This document shows, piece after piece, positions 24,977 through 34,296 of a DNA stretch of 64,000 bases (the stretch's first letter is position 1; each line of letters starts with the position of its first letter). A model generated the notes under the pieces. That model was given only the letters and a program-made list of their open reading frames with translations, was not told the origin of the DNA and made no database searches. The translations under genes and the position numbers were made by a program. Origin of the DNA: Burkholderia cepacia (GTDB taxonomy: Bacteria > Pseudomonadota > Gammaproteobacteria > Burkholderiales > Burkholderiaceae); the NCBI RefSeq assembly GCF_029962485.1, contig NZ_CP073638.1, positions 2,480,001-2,544,000 on the forward strand, written 5' to 3'.

Positions 24977-27574
24977 ATGAATACCGCCAACCGCAAACCC
25001 CTGCCCGGCACGTCGCTGGACTATTTCGACGCGCGTGCCGCGGTCGACGCGATCGCGCCCGGTGCCTACGACACGCTGCCGTACACGTCGCGCGTGCTCG
25101 CCGAAAACCTCGTGCGCCGCTGCGACCCGGCGACACTCGCCGATTCGCTGAAGCAGATCATCGAGCGCAAGCGCGAACGCGACTTCCCGTGGTTCCCGGC
25201 GCGCGTGGTGTGCCACGACATCCTCGGGCAGACGGCGCTCGTCGATCTCGCGGGCCTGCGCGACGCGATCGCCGACGGCGGCGGCGACCCGGCGAAGGTG
25301 AACCCGGTCGTGCCCGTGCAGCTGATCGTCGATCACTCGCTCGCCGTCGAATGCGGCGGCTTCGATCCGGACGCGTTCGCGAAGAACCGCGCGATCGAGG
25401 ATCGCCGCAACGAGGATCGCTTCCACTTCATCGAGTGGACGAAGAAGGCGTTCGAGAACGTCGACGTGATCCCGCCGGGCAACGGCATCATGCACCAGAT
25501 CAACCTCGAGAAAATGTCGCCGGTGATCCAGGTCAGCGGCGACGGCGTCGCGTATCCGGACACCTGCGTCGGCACCGACAGCCACACGCCGCACGTCGAC
25601 GCGCTCGGCGTGATCGCGATCGGCGTCGGCGGCCTCGAAGCCGAGAACGTGATGCTCGGTCGCGCATCGTGGATGCGCCTGCCCGACATCGTCGGCGTCG
25701 AGCTGACCGGCAAGCGCCAGCCCGGCATCACCGCGACCGACGTCGTGCTCGCGCTGACCGAGTTCCTGCGCAAGGAAAAGGTGGTCGGCGCGTATCTGGA
25801 ATTCCGTGGCGTTGGCGCGGCGAGCCTCACGCTCGGCGATCGCGCGACGATCTCGAACATGGCGCCCGAATACGGCGCGACGGCCGCGATGTTCTTCATC
25901 GACGGCCAGACGACCGACTACCTGCGCCTCACCGGCCGCAGCGACGAACAGGTGAAGCTCGTCGAGACCTATGCGAAGGCGGCGGGCCTGTGGGCCGATA
26001 CGCTCGCCAACGCGCAGTACGAGCGCACGCTGACGTTCGACCTGTCGAGCGTCGTGCGCAACATGGCCGGCCCGTCGAACCCGCACAAGCGGCTGCCGAC
26101 GTCGGATCTCGCGGCACGCGGGATTGCTGGCCAGTGGGAAGAGAAGGCGGGCGAGATGCCCGACGGCGCGGTGATCATCGCCGCGATCACGAGCTGCACG
26201 AACACCAGCAACCCGCGCAACGTGATCGCCGCGGCCTTGCTCGCCCGCAACGCGAACGCGAAGGGCCTCGTGCGCAAGCCGTGGGTGAAGAGCTCGCTCG
26301 CGCCGGGCTCGAAGGCGGTCGAACTGTATCTGGAAGAAGCGAACCTGCTGCCGGAACTCGAGAAGCTCGGCTTCGGCATCGTCGCGTTCGCGTGCACGAC
26401 CTGCAACGGGATGTCGGGTGCGCTCGACCCGAAGATCCAGCAGGAAATCGTCGATCGCGACCTGTACGCGACGGCCGTGCTGTCCGGTAACCGCAACTTC
26501 GACGGCCGGATCCACCCGTATGCGAAGCAGGCGTTCCTCGCGTCGCCGCCGCTCGTCGTCGCCTATGCGATCGCCGGCACGATCCGCTTCGACATCGAGA
26601 AGGACGTGCTCGGTCACGACCAGGACGGCAAGCCCGTCACGCTGAAGGACATCTGGCCGACCGACGAGGAGATCGATGCGATCGTCGCGTCGAGCGTGAA
26701 GCCCGAGCAGTTCCGCAAGGTCTACGAGCCGATGTTCGCGCGCAGCGCCGATGCGGGCGAGCGCGCGGCGCCGCTGTACGACTGGCGCGCGCAGAGCACC
26801 TACATCCGCCGTCCGCCGTACTGGGAAGGCGCGCTGGCCGGCGAGCGCACGCTGCAAGGGATGCGCCCGCTCGCGGTGCTCGGCGACAACATCACGACCG
26901 ACCACCTGTCGCCGTCGAACGCGATCCTGCTGGATAGCGCGGCCGGTGAATACCTCGCGAAGATGGGCTTGCCGGAAGAAGACTTCAACTCGTACGCGAC
27001 GCACCGGGGAGACCACCTGACCGCGCAGCGCGCGACCTTCGCGAACCCGACGCTGATCAACGAGATGGCGGTCGTCGACGGCGCGGTGAAGAAGGGCTCG
27101 CTCGCGCGCGTCGAGCCGGAAGGCAAGGTCATGCGGATGTGGGAAGCGATCGAGACGTACATGAATCGCAAGCAGCCGCTGATCGTCGTGGCGGGCGCCG
27201 ACTACGGCCAGGGCTCGTCGCGCGACTGGGCCGCGAAGGGCGTGCGGCTCGCGGGCGTCGAGGCGATCGCCGCCGAAGGCTTCGAGCGGATCCACCGCAC
27301 GAACCTGATCGGGATGGGCGTGCTGCCGCTCGAGTTCAAGCCCGGCACGAACCGGACGACGCTCGGCATCGACGGCTCCGAGACCTTCGACGTGATCGGC
27401 GAGCGCACGCCGCGCGCCGACCTGACGCTCGTGATTCACCGCAAGAACGGCGAGCGCGTCGAGGTGCCGATGACGTGCCGGCTCGATACGGCCGAGGAAG
27501 TGTCGATCTACGAGGCGGGCGGCGTGCTGCAGCGCTTCGCGCAGGACTTCCTCGAATCGTCGCAGGCGGCTTGA
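24977..27574 (+). CDS. acnD: Fe/S-dependent 2-methylcitrate dehydratase (AcnD)
   Basis: 865 aa, aconitase family. The three cluster-ligand Cys lie in ITSCTNTSNPRN and FACTTCNGMSG. Other aconitase motifs include TDSHTPHVDALG and ADYGQGSSRDWAAKG. AcnD converts 2-methylcitrate to an isomer of 2-methylaconitate and replaces PrpD in this operon type; it needs PrpF, encoded next. It is preceded by 81 bp with the intercistronic hairpin. Confidence 0.95.
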   Translation: MNTANRKPLPGTSLDYFDARAAVDAIAPGAYDTLPYTSRVLAENLVRRCDPATLADSLKQIIERKRERDFPWFPARVVCHDILGQTALVDLAGLRDAIADGGGDPAKVNPVVPVQLIVDHSLAVECGGFDPDAFAKNRAIEDRRNEDRFHFIEWTKKAFENVDVIPPGNGIMHQINLEKMSPVIQVSGDGVAYPDTCVGTDSHTPHVDALGVIAIGVGGLEAENVMLGRASWMRLPDIVGVELTGKRQPGITATDVVLALTEFLRKEKVVGAYLEFRGVGAASLTLGDRATISNMAPEYGATAAMFFIDGQTTDYLRLTGRSDEQVKLVETYAKAAGLWADTLANAQYERTLTFDLSSVVRNMAGPSNPHKRLPTSDLAARGIAGQWEEKAGEMPDGAVIIAAITSCTNTSNPRNVIAAALLARNANAKGLVRKPWVKSSLAPGSKAVELYLEEANLLPELEKLGFGIVAFACTTCNGMSGALDPKIQQEIVDRDLYATAVLSGNRNFDGRIHPYAKQAFLASPPLVVAYAIAGTIRFDIEKDVLGHDQDGKPVTLKDIWPTDEEIDAIVASSVKPEQFRKVYEPMFARSADAGERAAPLYDWRAQSTYIRRPPYWEGALAGERTLQGMRPLAVLGDNITTDHLSPSNAILLDSAAGEYLAKMGLPEEDFNSYATHRGDHLTAQRATFANPTLINEMAVVDGAVKKGSLARVEPEGKVMRMWEAIETYMNRKQPLIVVAGADYGQGSSRDWAAKGVRLAGVEAIAAEGFERIHRTNLIGMGVLPLEFKPGTNRTTLGIDGSETFDVIGERTPRADLTLVIHRKNGERVEVPMTCRLDTAEEVSIYEAGGVLQRFAQDFLESSQAA

Positions 27575-27600
27575 TCGAGTCACACAGGGATAACGCACAC

Positions 27601-28794
27601 ATGGCTCACACTCCTCAAATCAGGATTCCCTCGACCTATATCCGCGGCGGTACCAGCAAGGGCGTGTTCTTCCGGCTGCAGGACCTGCCGGACGCCGCAC
27701 AGGCGCCGGGCGCCGCGCGCGACGCGCTGCTGCTGCGCGTGATCGGCAGCCCCGATCCGTACGGCAAGCAGATCGACGGGATGGGCGGCGCGACGTCGTC
27801 CACCAGCAAGACGGTGATCGTGTCGAAGAGCACGCGGCCCGGCCACGACGTCGACTACCTGTTCGGCCAGGTCGCGATCGACAAGGCCTTCGTCGACTGG
27901 ACCGGTAACTGCGGCAACCTGTCGGCGGCCGTCGGCCCGTTCGCGATCAGCGGCGGGCTCGTCGATCCGGCGCGCGTGCCGCGCGACGGCGTCGCGACCG
28001 TGCGGATCTGGCAGGCGAACATCGGCAAGACGATCGTCGCGCATGTGCCGGTCACGAACGGCGCGGTGCAGGAGACGGGCGATTTCGAGCTGGACGGCGT
28101 CACGTTCCCGGCCGCCGAAGTGCAGCTCGAATTCATGGATCCGGCCGCCGAGGAAGAAGGCGCGGGCGGCTCGATGTTCCCGACCGGCAACCTCGTCGAC
28201 GATCTCGCGGTGCCGGGCGTCGGCACGCTGAAGGCGACGATGATCAACGCGGGCATCCCGACGATCTTCGTCGAGGCGGAAGCGATCGGCTATACGGGCA
28301 CCGAGTTGCAGGACGCGATCAACGGCGATGCGAAGGCGCTCGAGAAGTTCGAGACGATCCGCGCGCACGGCGCACTGCGCATGGGCCTGATCGATACGCT
28401 CGATGAAATCGCGACGCGGCAGCACACGCCGAAGATCGCGTTCGTCGCGAAGCCGGCCGATTATGTTGCGTCGAGCGGCAAGCGCGTGAACGCAGGCGAC
28501 GTCGACCTCCTGGTGCGTGCGATGTCGATGGGCAAGCTGCATCACGCGATGATGGGCACGGCGGCGGTCGCGATCGGTACGGCCGCGGCGATCCCCGGCA
28601 CGCTCGTCAATCTGGCGGCAGGCGGCGGCGAACGCAACGCGGTGCGCTTCGGCCATCCGTCGGGCACGCTGCGCGTCGGCGCGGAAGCGCAGCAGCAGGA
28701 GAGCGGCGAGTGGACCGTCACCAAGGCGATCATGAGCCGTAGCGCGCGCGTGCTGATGGAAGGCTGGGTGCGGGTGCCGGGCGACGCGTTCTGA
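27601..28794 (+). CDS. prpF: PrpF, AcnD-accessory 2-methylaconitate isomerase
   Basis: 397 aa. PrpF-family hallmarks are PSTYIRGGTSKGVFFRLQDLP near the start, IDGMGGATSSTSKTVIVS, WTGNCGNLSAAVGPFAI and the C-terminal FGHPSGTLRVGAE. The fold is that of diaminopimelate epimerase, and PrpF isomerises trans- to cis-2-methylaconitate. It starts 26 bp after acnD and closes the operon; a UUCG-loop terminator follows. Confidence 0.95.
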   Translation: MAHTPQIRIPSTYIRGGTSKGVFFRLQDLPDAAQAPGAARDALLLRVIGSPDPYGKQIDGMGGATSSTSKTVIVSKSTRPGHDVDYLFGQVAIDKAFVDWTGNCGNLSAAVGPFAISGGLVDPARVPRDGVATVRIWQANIGKTIVAHVPVTNGAVQETGDFELDGVTFPAAEVQLEFMDPAAEEEGAGGSMFPTGNLVDDLAVPGVGTLKATMINAGIPTIFVEAEAIGYTGTELQDAINGDAKALEKFETIRAHGALRMGLIDTLDEIATRQHTPKIAFVAKPADYVASSGKRVNAGDVDLLVRAMSMGKLHHAMMGTAAVAIGTAAAIPGTLVNLAAGGGERNAVRFGHPSGTLRVGAEAQQQESGEWTVTKAIMSRSARVLMEGWVRVPGDAF

Positions 28795-28820
28795 TCGTTG
28801 CGGGCGGTATTGATGAAGAT

Positions 28821-28850
28821 GCGGGCGGCTTCGGCCGCCCGCGTCGTTTT
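28821..28850. terminator. prp operon terminator with TTCG tetraloop
   Basis: GCGGGCGGC-TTCG-GCCGCCCGC, a perfect 9-bp stem with the very stable TTCG loop, followed by GTCGTTTT. It lies between prpF and the converging hydrolase gene and could stop both. Confidence 0.85.
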
Positions 28851-28852
28851 CA

Positions 28853-29791
28853 TCAGCCGTGCAGGAAGCGGCGCAGCGCGTCGTGGCTCAGTCGGCGCGC
28901 CGTTTCGGACACACGTGCGCCGGGCACGATGTCGAAACCGTGCACGCCGCCGGGCAGCACGTGCAGTTCGGTCGGCACGCCCGCGCGCAGCAGGCGCTGC
29001 GCATAGTCGAGATTTTCATCGAGGAACAGGTCGAGCGAGCCGACCGACAGGAACGTGGGCGGCAGGCCGTCGAGCTGCGTGGCGCGTGCGGCGGCAGCGT
29101 AGGGCGACACGCCGTCGATGCCCGGCGCGTGACCGGCAACGAGGTCCAGCCGAACCGGTTGTTGGCCGCGTGCCAGACGAATTCGCCGGTATGCGGATGC
29201 GGCGTGCGCGTGCAGGTGCGATCGTCGAGCATCGGATAGACCAGATGCTGGAACGCGAGCCGATATTCGCCCACGGTCGCGGGCCAGCAGCGCCAGCGAG
29301 GCGGCGAGCCCGCCGCCCGCGCTCTCGCCTGCCACGCCGACGCGGGCCACGTCGATGCCGAGCGTATCGGCATGGCGGAAGACCCATGCGAGCGCCGCGT
29401 AGCAATCCTCGATCGCGCCGGGAAACACGGTTTCCGGCGCGAGCCGGTAGTCGATCGAGATCAGCGCGCAACCGAGCTGCGTCACGAGAGACCGGTGTAC
29501 CGCCTCGAGATCCTTCGCCTTGCCGCGCACGAAGCCGCCGCCGTGCATGTGAACGATCGCCGGGAGCGGACGCGCGTGATGGTCGGGCAGGTAGACGAGG
29601 ACCGGGACGTCCGGCGCGCCGGCGGGGCCGGGCACCGCGCGGCGCTCGAGCGTGCTGCCGGCAAGGTCGGGCGGCGGCAGCGGCAGCACGCGTTCGCGCG
29701 ACGGTGCGAGGTTGTCGATGCCGAGCGTGACGGTCGGCCAGGTTTCGAGCAGCGGGCGGATTTCAGGATCGACGAGATGCAGGGTGTCCAA
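28853..29791 (-). CDS. Alpha/beta hydrolase (HSL/GDXG esterase family) with two compensating frameshifts
   Basis: 312 codons from a TTG start that has GGAG 8 nt upstream. The first two thirds are typical of the hormone-sensitive-lipase family: HMHGGGFVRG oxyanion motif, SIDYRLAPE, and nucleophile GESAGGG. From about 29272 to 29135 the protein reads RISARVPASGL and onward, unrelated to the family. The +1-shifted frame there reads EYRLAFQHLVYPMLDDRT and FVWHAANNRFGW, which are the expected family segments. An extra C near 29270-29272 and a missing base near 29135 explain it. The frame then resumes, with catalytic Asp in SLDLFLDENLDYA and His in GGVHGFD. It is either a sequencing artefact or a damaged gene. 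Confidence 0.75.
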   Translation of the reverse strand: MDTLHLVDPEIRPLLETWPTVTLGIDNLAPSRERVLPLPPPDLAGSTLERRAVPGPAGAPDVPVLVYLPDHHARPLPAIVHMHGGGFVRGKAKDLEAVHRSLVTQLGCALISIDYRLAPETVFPGAIEDCYAALAWVFRHADTLGIDVARVGVAGESAGGGLAASLALLARDRGRISARVPASGLSDARRSHLHAHAASAYRRIRLARGQQPVRLDLVAGHAPGIDGVSPYAAAARATQLDGLPPTFLSVGSLDLFLDENLDYAQRLLRAGVPTELHVLPGGVHGFDIVPGARVSETARRLSHDALRRFLHG

Positions 29792-29829
29792 CGCGTAGCT
29801 CCATCGTGAAGGTGGGCGGTGCACCGCGG

Positions 29830-30984
29830 TCAGAGCACGCTGCGCGCGACGACCCAACGATGCACCTCGGTCGGGCCTTCGAAGATGCGCATCAGCCGCG
29901 CTTCGCTGGCCATCTGCTGCAACGGCATTTCCTTCGTCATGCCCATCGCACCGAGCGTCTGCATCGCATGATCGATGACGCTCGACGCCATTTCGGTGGC
30001 GAACACCTTGACCATCGAGATCTGCGTGCGTGCATCCTGCCCGGCATCCACGCGCGTGGCCGCTTCGTAGGTCATCAGGCGGCATGCGTGGATTTGCGTG
30101 AGCGCGTCGGCGACCCACCACTGGACCGCCTGGCGTTCCGCGAGCGGAACGCCGAAGGTCTTGCGCTGCTTCGCATGGTCGCACAGCATCGCGACCGCGC
30201 GCTCGGCACGGCCGATGCACCATGCGGCCATTTCCAGCCGCCGGTTCGTGAGCCGTGCCTGCATCGGCGCGAAGCCGGCGCCTTCCTGGCCCAGCAATTG
30301 CGGGGCGGGAATGCGGCAGTCGTCCAGCACGATTTCGTAGGTCGACAGCCCGCCGATCATCGGGATCCGCCGTTCGATGACGAAGCCGGGCGTGCCGCGG
30401 TCGACGATGAACGCCGACATGCCGCCGCGCTTGCCCTTGCTTCGATCGGTGAGCGCCATCACGATCGTCCAGTCGGCTTCGGGCGCGTGGCTGATCCAGA
30501 TCTTCCGTCCGTTCAGCACCCAACTGTCACCGTCGCGCATGGCCGTCGTCGACAGCGCGCCCGGATCCGAGCCGGCGCCCGGCTCGGAGATCGCCATCGC
30601 GGCACGCGTGAGCCCGCGTGCGTACGGTTCGAGATAGCGCGCGCGCTGCGCGTCGTCGGCCACTTCGCACAGCATCCGCAGGTTCGGTGAATCGGGCGGC
30701 AGGATGTACGGCGTCACAGTCGTGCCGATCGCTTCGTTGACGCCGACCATCGCGACGGCCGGCAGGTCCGAGCCGCCGGCGTCGAGCGGCGCGTCGAGGC
30801 CCCACAGGCCGAGCTGCCGGGAACGCTCGTCGAGGTGTGCGCGTTCTTCGTCGAGCAGCCCGAAGCGTTGGCCGTCGGCCTCGCGAGCCATGACGGCTGC
30901 TTCGAGCGGAATCAGCTCGTCCTGCACGAAACGTGCGACGAGGTCGCGGATCATCCGGTGTTCGAGTTCAAGGTCGAAATTCAT
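29830..30984 (-). CDS. Acyl-CoA dehydrogenase
   Basis: 384 aa, full length. It has the N-terminal helical domain, the FAD/substrate beta domain with AMAISEPGAGSDPGALSTTA and WVLNGRKIWISHA, and the C-terminal helices ending FEGPTEVHRWVVARSVL. It desaturates an acyl-CoA at the alpha-beta bond, passing electrons to ETF. It starts 38 bp from the MFS gene in the same direction, so these minus-strand genes probably form one transcript with the porin and CoA genes upstream. Confidence 0.93.
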   Translation of the reverse strand: MNFDLELEHRMIRDLVARFVQDELIPLEAAVMAREADGQRFGLLDEERAHLDERSRQLGLWGLDAPLDAGGSDLPAVAMVGVNEAIGTTVTPYILPPDSPNLRMLCEVADDAQRARYLEPYARGLTRAAMAISEPGAGSDPGALSTTAMRDGDSWVLNGRKIWISHAPEADWTIVMALTDRSKGKRGGMSAFIVDRGTPGFVIERRIPMIGGLSTYEIVLDDCRIPAPQLLGQEGAGFAPMQARLTNRRLEMAAWCIGRAERAVAMLCDHAKQRKTFGVPLAERQAVQWWVADALTQIHACRLMTYEAATRVDAGQDARTQISMVKVFATEMASSVIDHAMQTLGAMGMTKEMPLQQMASEARLMRIFEGPTEVHRWVVARSVL

Positions 30985-31022
30985 GGGAGTCGATGCGTGT
31001 GAGAATAGGGAGGTCGATGCCG

Positions 31023-32345
31023 TCAGCCGGCGTTCGCGAGCGACACCGCGCGGGTGCGCAGCGTGCCGAGCAAGGCGATGGCGCCGGCCACGAGCAGCGC
31101 GGCGTTGAAATAGAGCCCGCCGCGCATCGACCCGGTGGCCGTGTTGAGCACGCCCATCAGGAACGGACTCGCGAACCCGCCGATCGCGCCGGACATCGTG
31201 ATTGCCGCGATCGCGACCGCCATCGAGCGCTTCGGCAGCGCGAGCCCCGGCAGCACCCAGAACGCGGGCAACGCCGCCGCGTGCGTGGCGACCGCGACGC
31301 AGAGCGCGATCATCAACTGCGATGCGCCGGCGGTGCTCGCCAGCCCGGCGAGCGCGGCCGCGCACGCGAGCATCGCGACTGCTCCGTGCCCGCGCCATTC
31401 GCGCCGGCGCTCGGTGCGCCAGCCCATCGCGAGCATGCCGACGATGCCGCACAGGTAAGGCAGCGCGGATAGCAGCCCGATCTGCATCGCGCCATGCAGG
31501 CCGCCGCGATGCAGGATCACGGGCATCCAGAACACGAGCGCGTAGCCGGCTGCCGCGATCGCGAAATTGGCCGCGCACAACAGCCAGAAGTCGCGGTGCG
31601 CAAGCAGCGGCCGTGTCGTGTTCGCGTCCGGCGTGCCGGCTTCGGCGTGGCTGTGCGCGGCGCGCAGTGCGGCCTTGTCAGCGTCCGACAGCCAGCGCGC
31701 GTCGTCCGGCCGGTCGTCGAGAAAGCGCAGCGCGACGAGGCCGAGCACGCTGCTCGGCAGCCCTTCGACGACGAACAGCCACTGCCAGCCGCTCAGGCCG
31801 GCGGCGCCGTCGAAGTACGAGAGGATGGCGCCCGACACGGGGCCGGCGATCAGTCCCGCGAGGTACAGCGCGGTCATGAACAGCGCGAACGCCTTCGCGC
31901 GCTGCCGCGGCGGGTACCACGCGCCGAGATAGAACAGGATGCCGGGGAAGAAGCCGGCCTCGAACACGCCGAGCAGGAAGCGGCACGCGTAGAACTGCGC
32001 GGGCGTCGTGACGAACATCGTCGCGGCCGAGCCTAGCCCCCACAGCACCATGATCCGGGCGATCGTCTTGCGTGCGCCGATTCGGGCAAGCAGCGCATTG
32101 CTCGGAATCTCGAACGCCATGTAGCCGATGAAGAAGATGCCCGCGCCGAGCCCGTAGACGGCGTCGGAGAAGTGCAGTTCGGCGGCCATCTGCGCGTGTG
32201 CGAAACCGATGTTGATCCGGTCGATGAACGACAGCGTGTAGCCGAGGATCAGGAACGGCAGCAGCCGGCGCGAGATTCGGCGGTAGAGCGCCTGCGTCGT
32301 GCGATCGTCGACGGCGGCCGGATGAGTGGAAAGGGTCGGTGTCAT
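31023..32345 (-). CDS. MFS transporter, anion:cation symporter type
   Basis: 440 aa with twelve transmembrane segments. The N-terminus (RRLLPFLILGYTLSFIDRINIGFA) and FFIGYMAFEIPSNALLARIGARKTIARIM are typical of the ACS family, which imports organic anions such as tartrate or phthalate-like acids. The ATG at 32345 (SD GGAG, 5 nt) is preferred over the in-frame GTG 6 bp upstream. With a porin gene 10 bp upstream in the same direction it likely supplies the substrate of this catabolic cluster. Confidence 0.88.
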   Translation of the reverse strand: MTPTLSTHPAAVDDRTTQALYRRISRRLLPFLILGYTLSFIDRINIGFAHAQMAAELHFSDAVYGLGAGIFFIGYMAFEIPSNALLARIGARKTIARIMVLWGLGSAATMFVTTPAQFYACRFLLGVFEAGFFPGILFYLGAWYPPRQRAKAFALFMTALYLAGLIAGPVSGAILSYFDGAAGLSGWQWLFVVEGLPSSVLGLVALRFLDDRPDDARWLSDADKAALRAAHSHAEAGTPDANTTRPLLAHRDFWLLCAANFAIAAAGYALVFWMPVILHRGGLHGAMQIGLLSALPYLCGIVGMLAMGWRTERRREWRGHGAVAMLACAAALAGLASTAGASQLMIALCVAVATHAAALPAFWVLPGLALPKRSMAVAIAAITMSGAIGGFASPFLMGVLNTATGSMRGGLYFNAALLVAGAIALLGTLRTRAVSLANAG

Positions 32346-32355
32346 GGGCACTCCG

Positions 32356-33408
32356 TCAGAAGCGGTGAACGATGCCGAGCGCGAACACCTGCTCGGTGCC
32401 GCCCGGTTGCGGCTGCAGGCCGACGACGATCGTGTTGCGGGCGTCGCCGCCGTTCTTCATGTACAGATAGCGCGCATAGAGCGACGTGCGCTTCGACAGC
32501 GGATGGTCGTAGCCGACGCCGAGCGCGGTCGCGTCGTTCGCCGAGCCTTTCACGTCGCGGCGCACGACCGAGACGAGCACGCGATCGAGCGCGCCGACGT
32601 TGATCGACGCGCCGACGCTCGCCGTCGAGAACGCGGGCAGGTGCGACGCCGTGCCGACGCCGTACAGAAACGCGGCGTACAGCTTGACGCGTGCGAATGC
32701 GTAGTTGGCCGCGAACACGTAGTGGCGCGTCGTCGACGGCGAGACGACGGGCGCCAGGTTGCCGGCCGACGTGTCGCCCTGGAAGCCGGCGCCGAGGTAG
32801 AGCCCGCCGATCCGGTACTGAAGCCCGGCGCCGTAGTTGCGCCCGGCCTGCGTGGACAGCGCGTTCGGTGTCGGAAAGCCGTAAGTGGCCATTACGCGGA
32901 GGCCGTTCCAGTCGGGGCTCAGATACGACGCAGCCTGGTTGAAGCGCGGAATCGGTGGCGTCGTGTTGCTCGTGATCGTGTCCGTCGATGTCGCGAGCAG
33001 CGCGAGCGGGGACAGCCGTTCGTTGAGTCCGAACGGATCGCCGTCATAGACGATGTAGAACGCGGGCGTGTATTGCCGGCCGAGCCGGAGATCGCCGTAG
33101 CGCGTGTTCTGCAGCGACACGTAGGCTTGCCGGTAGAACAGCGTGCCGCCCTGGAACGAGCCGTCGGCCGGCGAGAAGCCGCTTTCCAGCACGAACTTCG
33201 TCGATGTGCCGCCGCCGAGATCCTCGACGCCCGTCAGTCCGAACCGGCTCGTCGACGATCCGCCGCCGCTTTGCCGCAGGGTCGACAGGCTGCCGATGCG
33301 ATCGAATTCGACGTAGCTGTCGACGATTCCGTACAGCGTGACTGACGACGCGTGCGCCGACGTGGCGCACAGCACACACGCGCCGATCAGGAGTGTTTTC
33401 TGTTGCAT
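32356..33408 (-). CDS. Gram-negative general porin
   Basis: 350 aa. Signal peptide (MQQKTLLIGACVLCATSAHA) followed by SSVTLYGIVDSYVEFDR, the classic start of beta-proteobacterial trimeric porins. GDLRLGRQYTPAFYIVYD and a terminal Phe (LGIVHRF) are also typical. It lets small solutes cross the outer membrane and sits directly before the MFS transporter gene. A good SD (GGAGACACC) lies upstream. Confidence 0.93.
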   Translation of the reverse strand: MQQKTLLIGACVLCATSAHASSVTLYGIVDSYVEFDRIGSLSTLRQSGGGSSTSRFGLTGVEDLGGGTSTKFVLESGFSPADGSFQGGTLFYRQAYVSLQNTRYGDLRLGRQYTPAFYIVYDGDPFGLNERLSPLALLATSTDTITSNTTPPIPRFNQAASYLSPDWNGLRVMATYGFPTPNALSTQAGRNYGAGLQYRIGGLYLGAGFQGDTSAGNLAPVVSPSTTRHYVFAANYAFARVKLYAAFLYGVGTASHLPAFSTASVGASINVGALDRVLVSVVRRDVKGSANDATALGVGYDHPLSKRTSLYARYLYMKNGGDARNTIVVGLQPQPGGTEQVFALGIVHRF

Positions 33409-33495
33409 GATGGTGTCTCCATTCCATGTCTTTTTATGTGGCGCGCCGCGTTCTGGGAGCGGTTGTGCGCGCGGTGTGGCCGTGCCGTGCCGGGG

Positions 33496-34296
33496 TCAGC
33501 GTCCCTTGAACACCGGCTTGCGCTTCTCGAGAAACGCGCGGGCGCCTTCGATCCGGTCCTCGCTCGCGTAGACGTCGGGGCCGACGTCCAGCCGCAGCGC
33601 GGCGGCCACCGGCAGCCCCTGGCTGCGCATCGCGGTTTCCTTGATGCGGCGGATCGTGAGCGGCGCGTTCGCGGCGATCGTCTGCGCCAGTTCGCGCACG
33701 GTGTCGTCGAGCGCGGCGCCGGGGACGACGCGGTTCAGCAGGCCGGCGCGCTGCGCTTCGTCCGCGTCGAAGCGGCGGCCCGTGAACAGCAGCTCCATCG
33801 CGATCGCGCGCGGCAGCATGCGCGGCAGCAGCACGCTCGCGAAGTTCGCACCCATCCCGACCCGCGCTTCGGGCAGCGCGAAGGTCGCGTGATCGGCAGC
33901 GATCCGCAGGTCGCAGGCGAGCGCGATTTCGCAGCCGCCGCCGATGGCGTGGCCGTTGATTGCCGCGATCGTCGGCTTGCGCAGTTCGAGGATCAGCTCG
34001 TGCACGTTGCGGGCGAGCCCGCGCATCGGCTGCATCCCGCGTATCTCGGGATCGCCGAGATCGACGCCCGCGCTGAACGCGCGTTCGCCCGCGCCGCGGA
34101 TCACGATGACGCGGATCGACGGGTCGTCGTCGAGCGTGACGAGTTCGTCGCACAGGCGCCGGATCGCTTCGGCGGACAGTGCATTGGCGACGTGCGGGCG
34201 ATGGATCGTCAGCCACGCGATGCCGTCGTCGTCATTGCGCAGGATCGACGGCGCGTCGTCGCCCGTCAGCGAGGAAAACGAGCCGGATGCGGTCAT
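33496..34296 (-). CDS. Enoyl-CoA hydratase/isomerase family protein (first copy)
   Basis: 266 aa crotonase fold. Oxyanion-hole segments are AGERAFSAGVDLGD and AINGHAIGGGCEIALACDLRIAA. The catalytic-region PEARVGMGANFAS carries one Glu of the usual pair (the first, in PEAR), so hydratase rather than pure isomerase activity is plausible but not certain. Its start overlaps the end of the CoA-transferase gene by 4 bp (ATGA), showing translational coupling. Confidence 0.88.
   Translation of the reverse strand: MTASGSFSSLTGDDAPSILRNDDDGIAWLTIHRPHVANALSAEAIRRLCDELVTLDDDPSIRVIVIRGAGERAFSAGVDLGDPEIRGMQPMRGLARNVHELILELRKPTIAAINGHAIGGGCEIALACDLRIAADHATFALPEARVGMGANFASVLLPRMLPRAIAMELLFTGRRFDADEAQRAGLLNRVVPGAALDDTVRELAQTIAANAPLTIRRIKETAMRSQGLPVAAALRLDVGPDVYASEDRIEGARAFLEKRKPVFKGR

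Noticed and set aside
31023..31578. Upstream extension of the acyl-CoA dehydrogenase frame beyond its ATG
   Set aside because: The frame runs antisense-in-register through the MFS gene only by composition; the dehydrogenase homology begins at the ATG at 30984.
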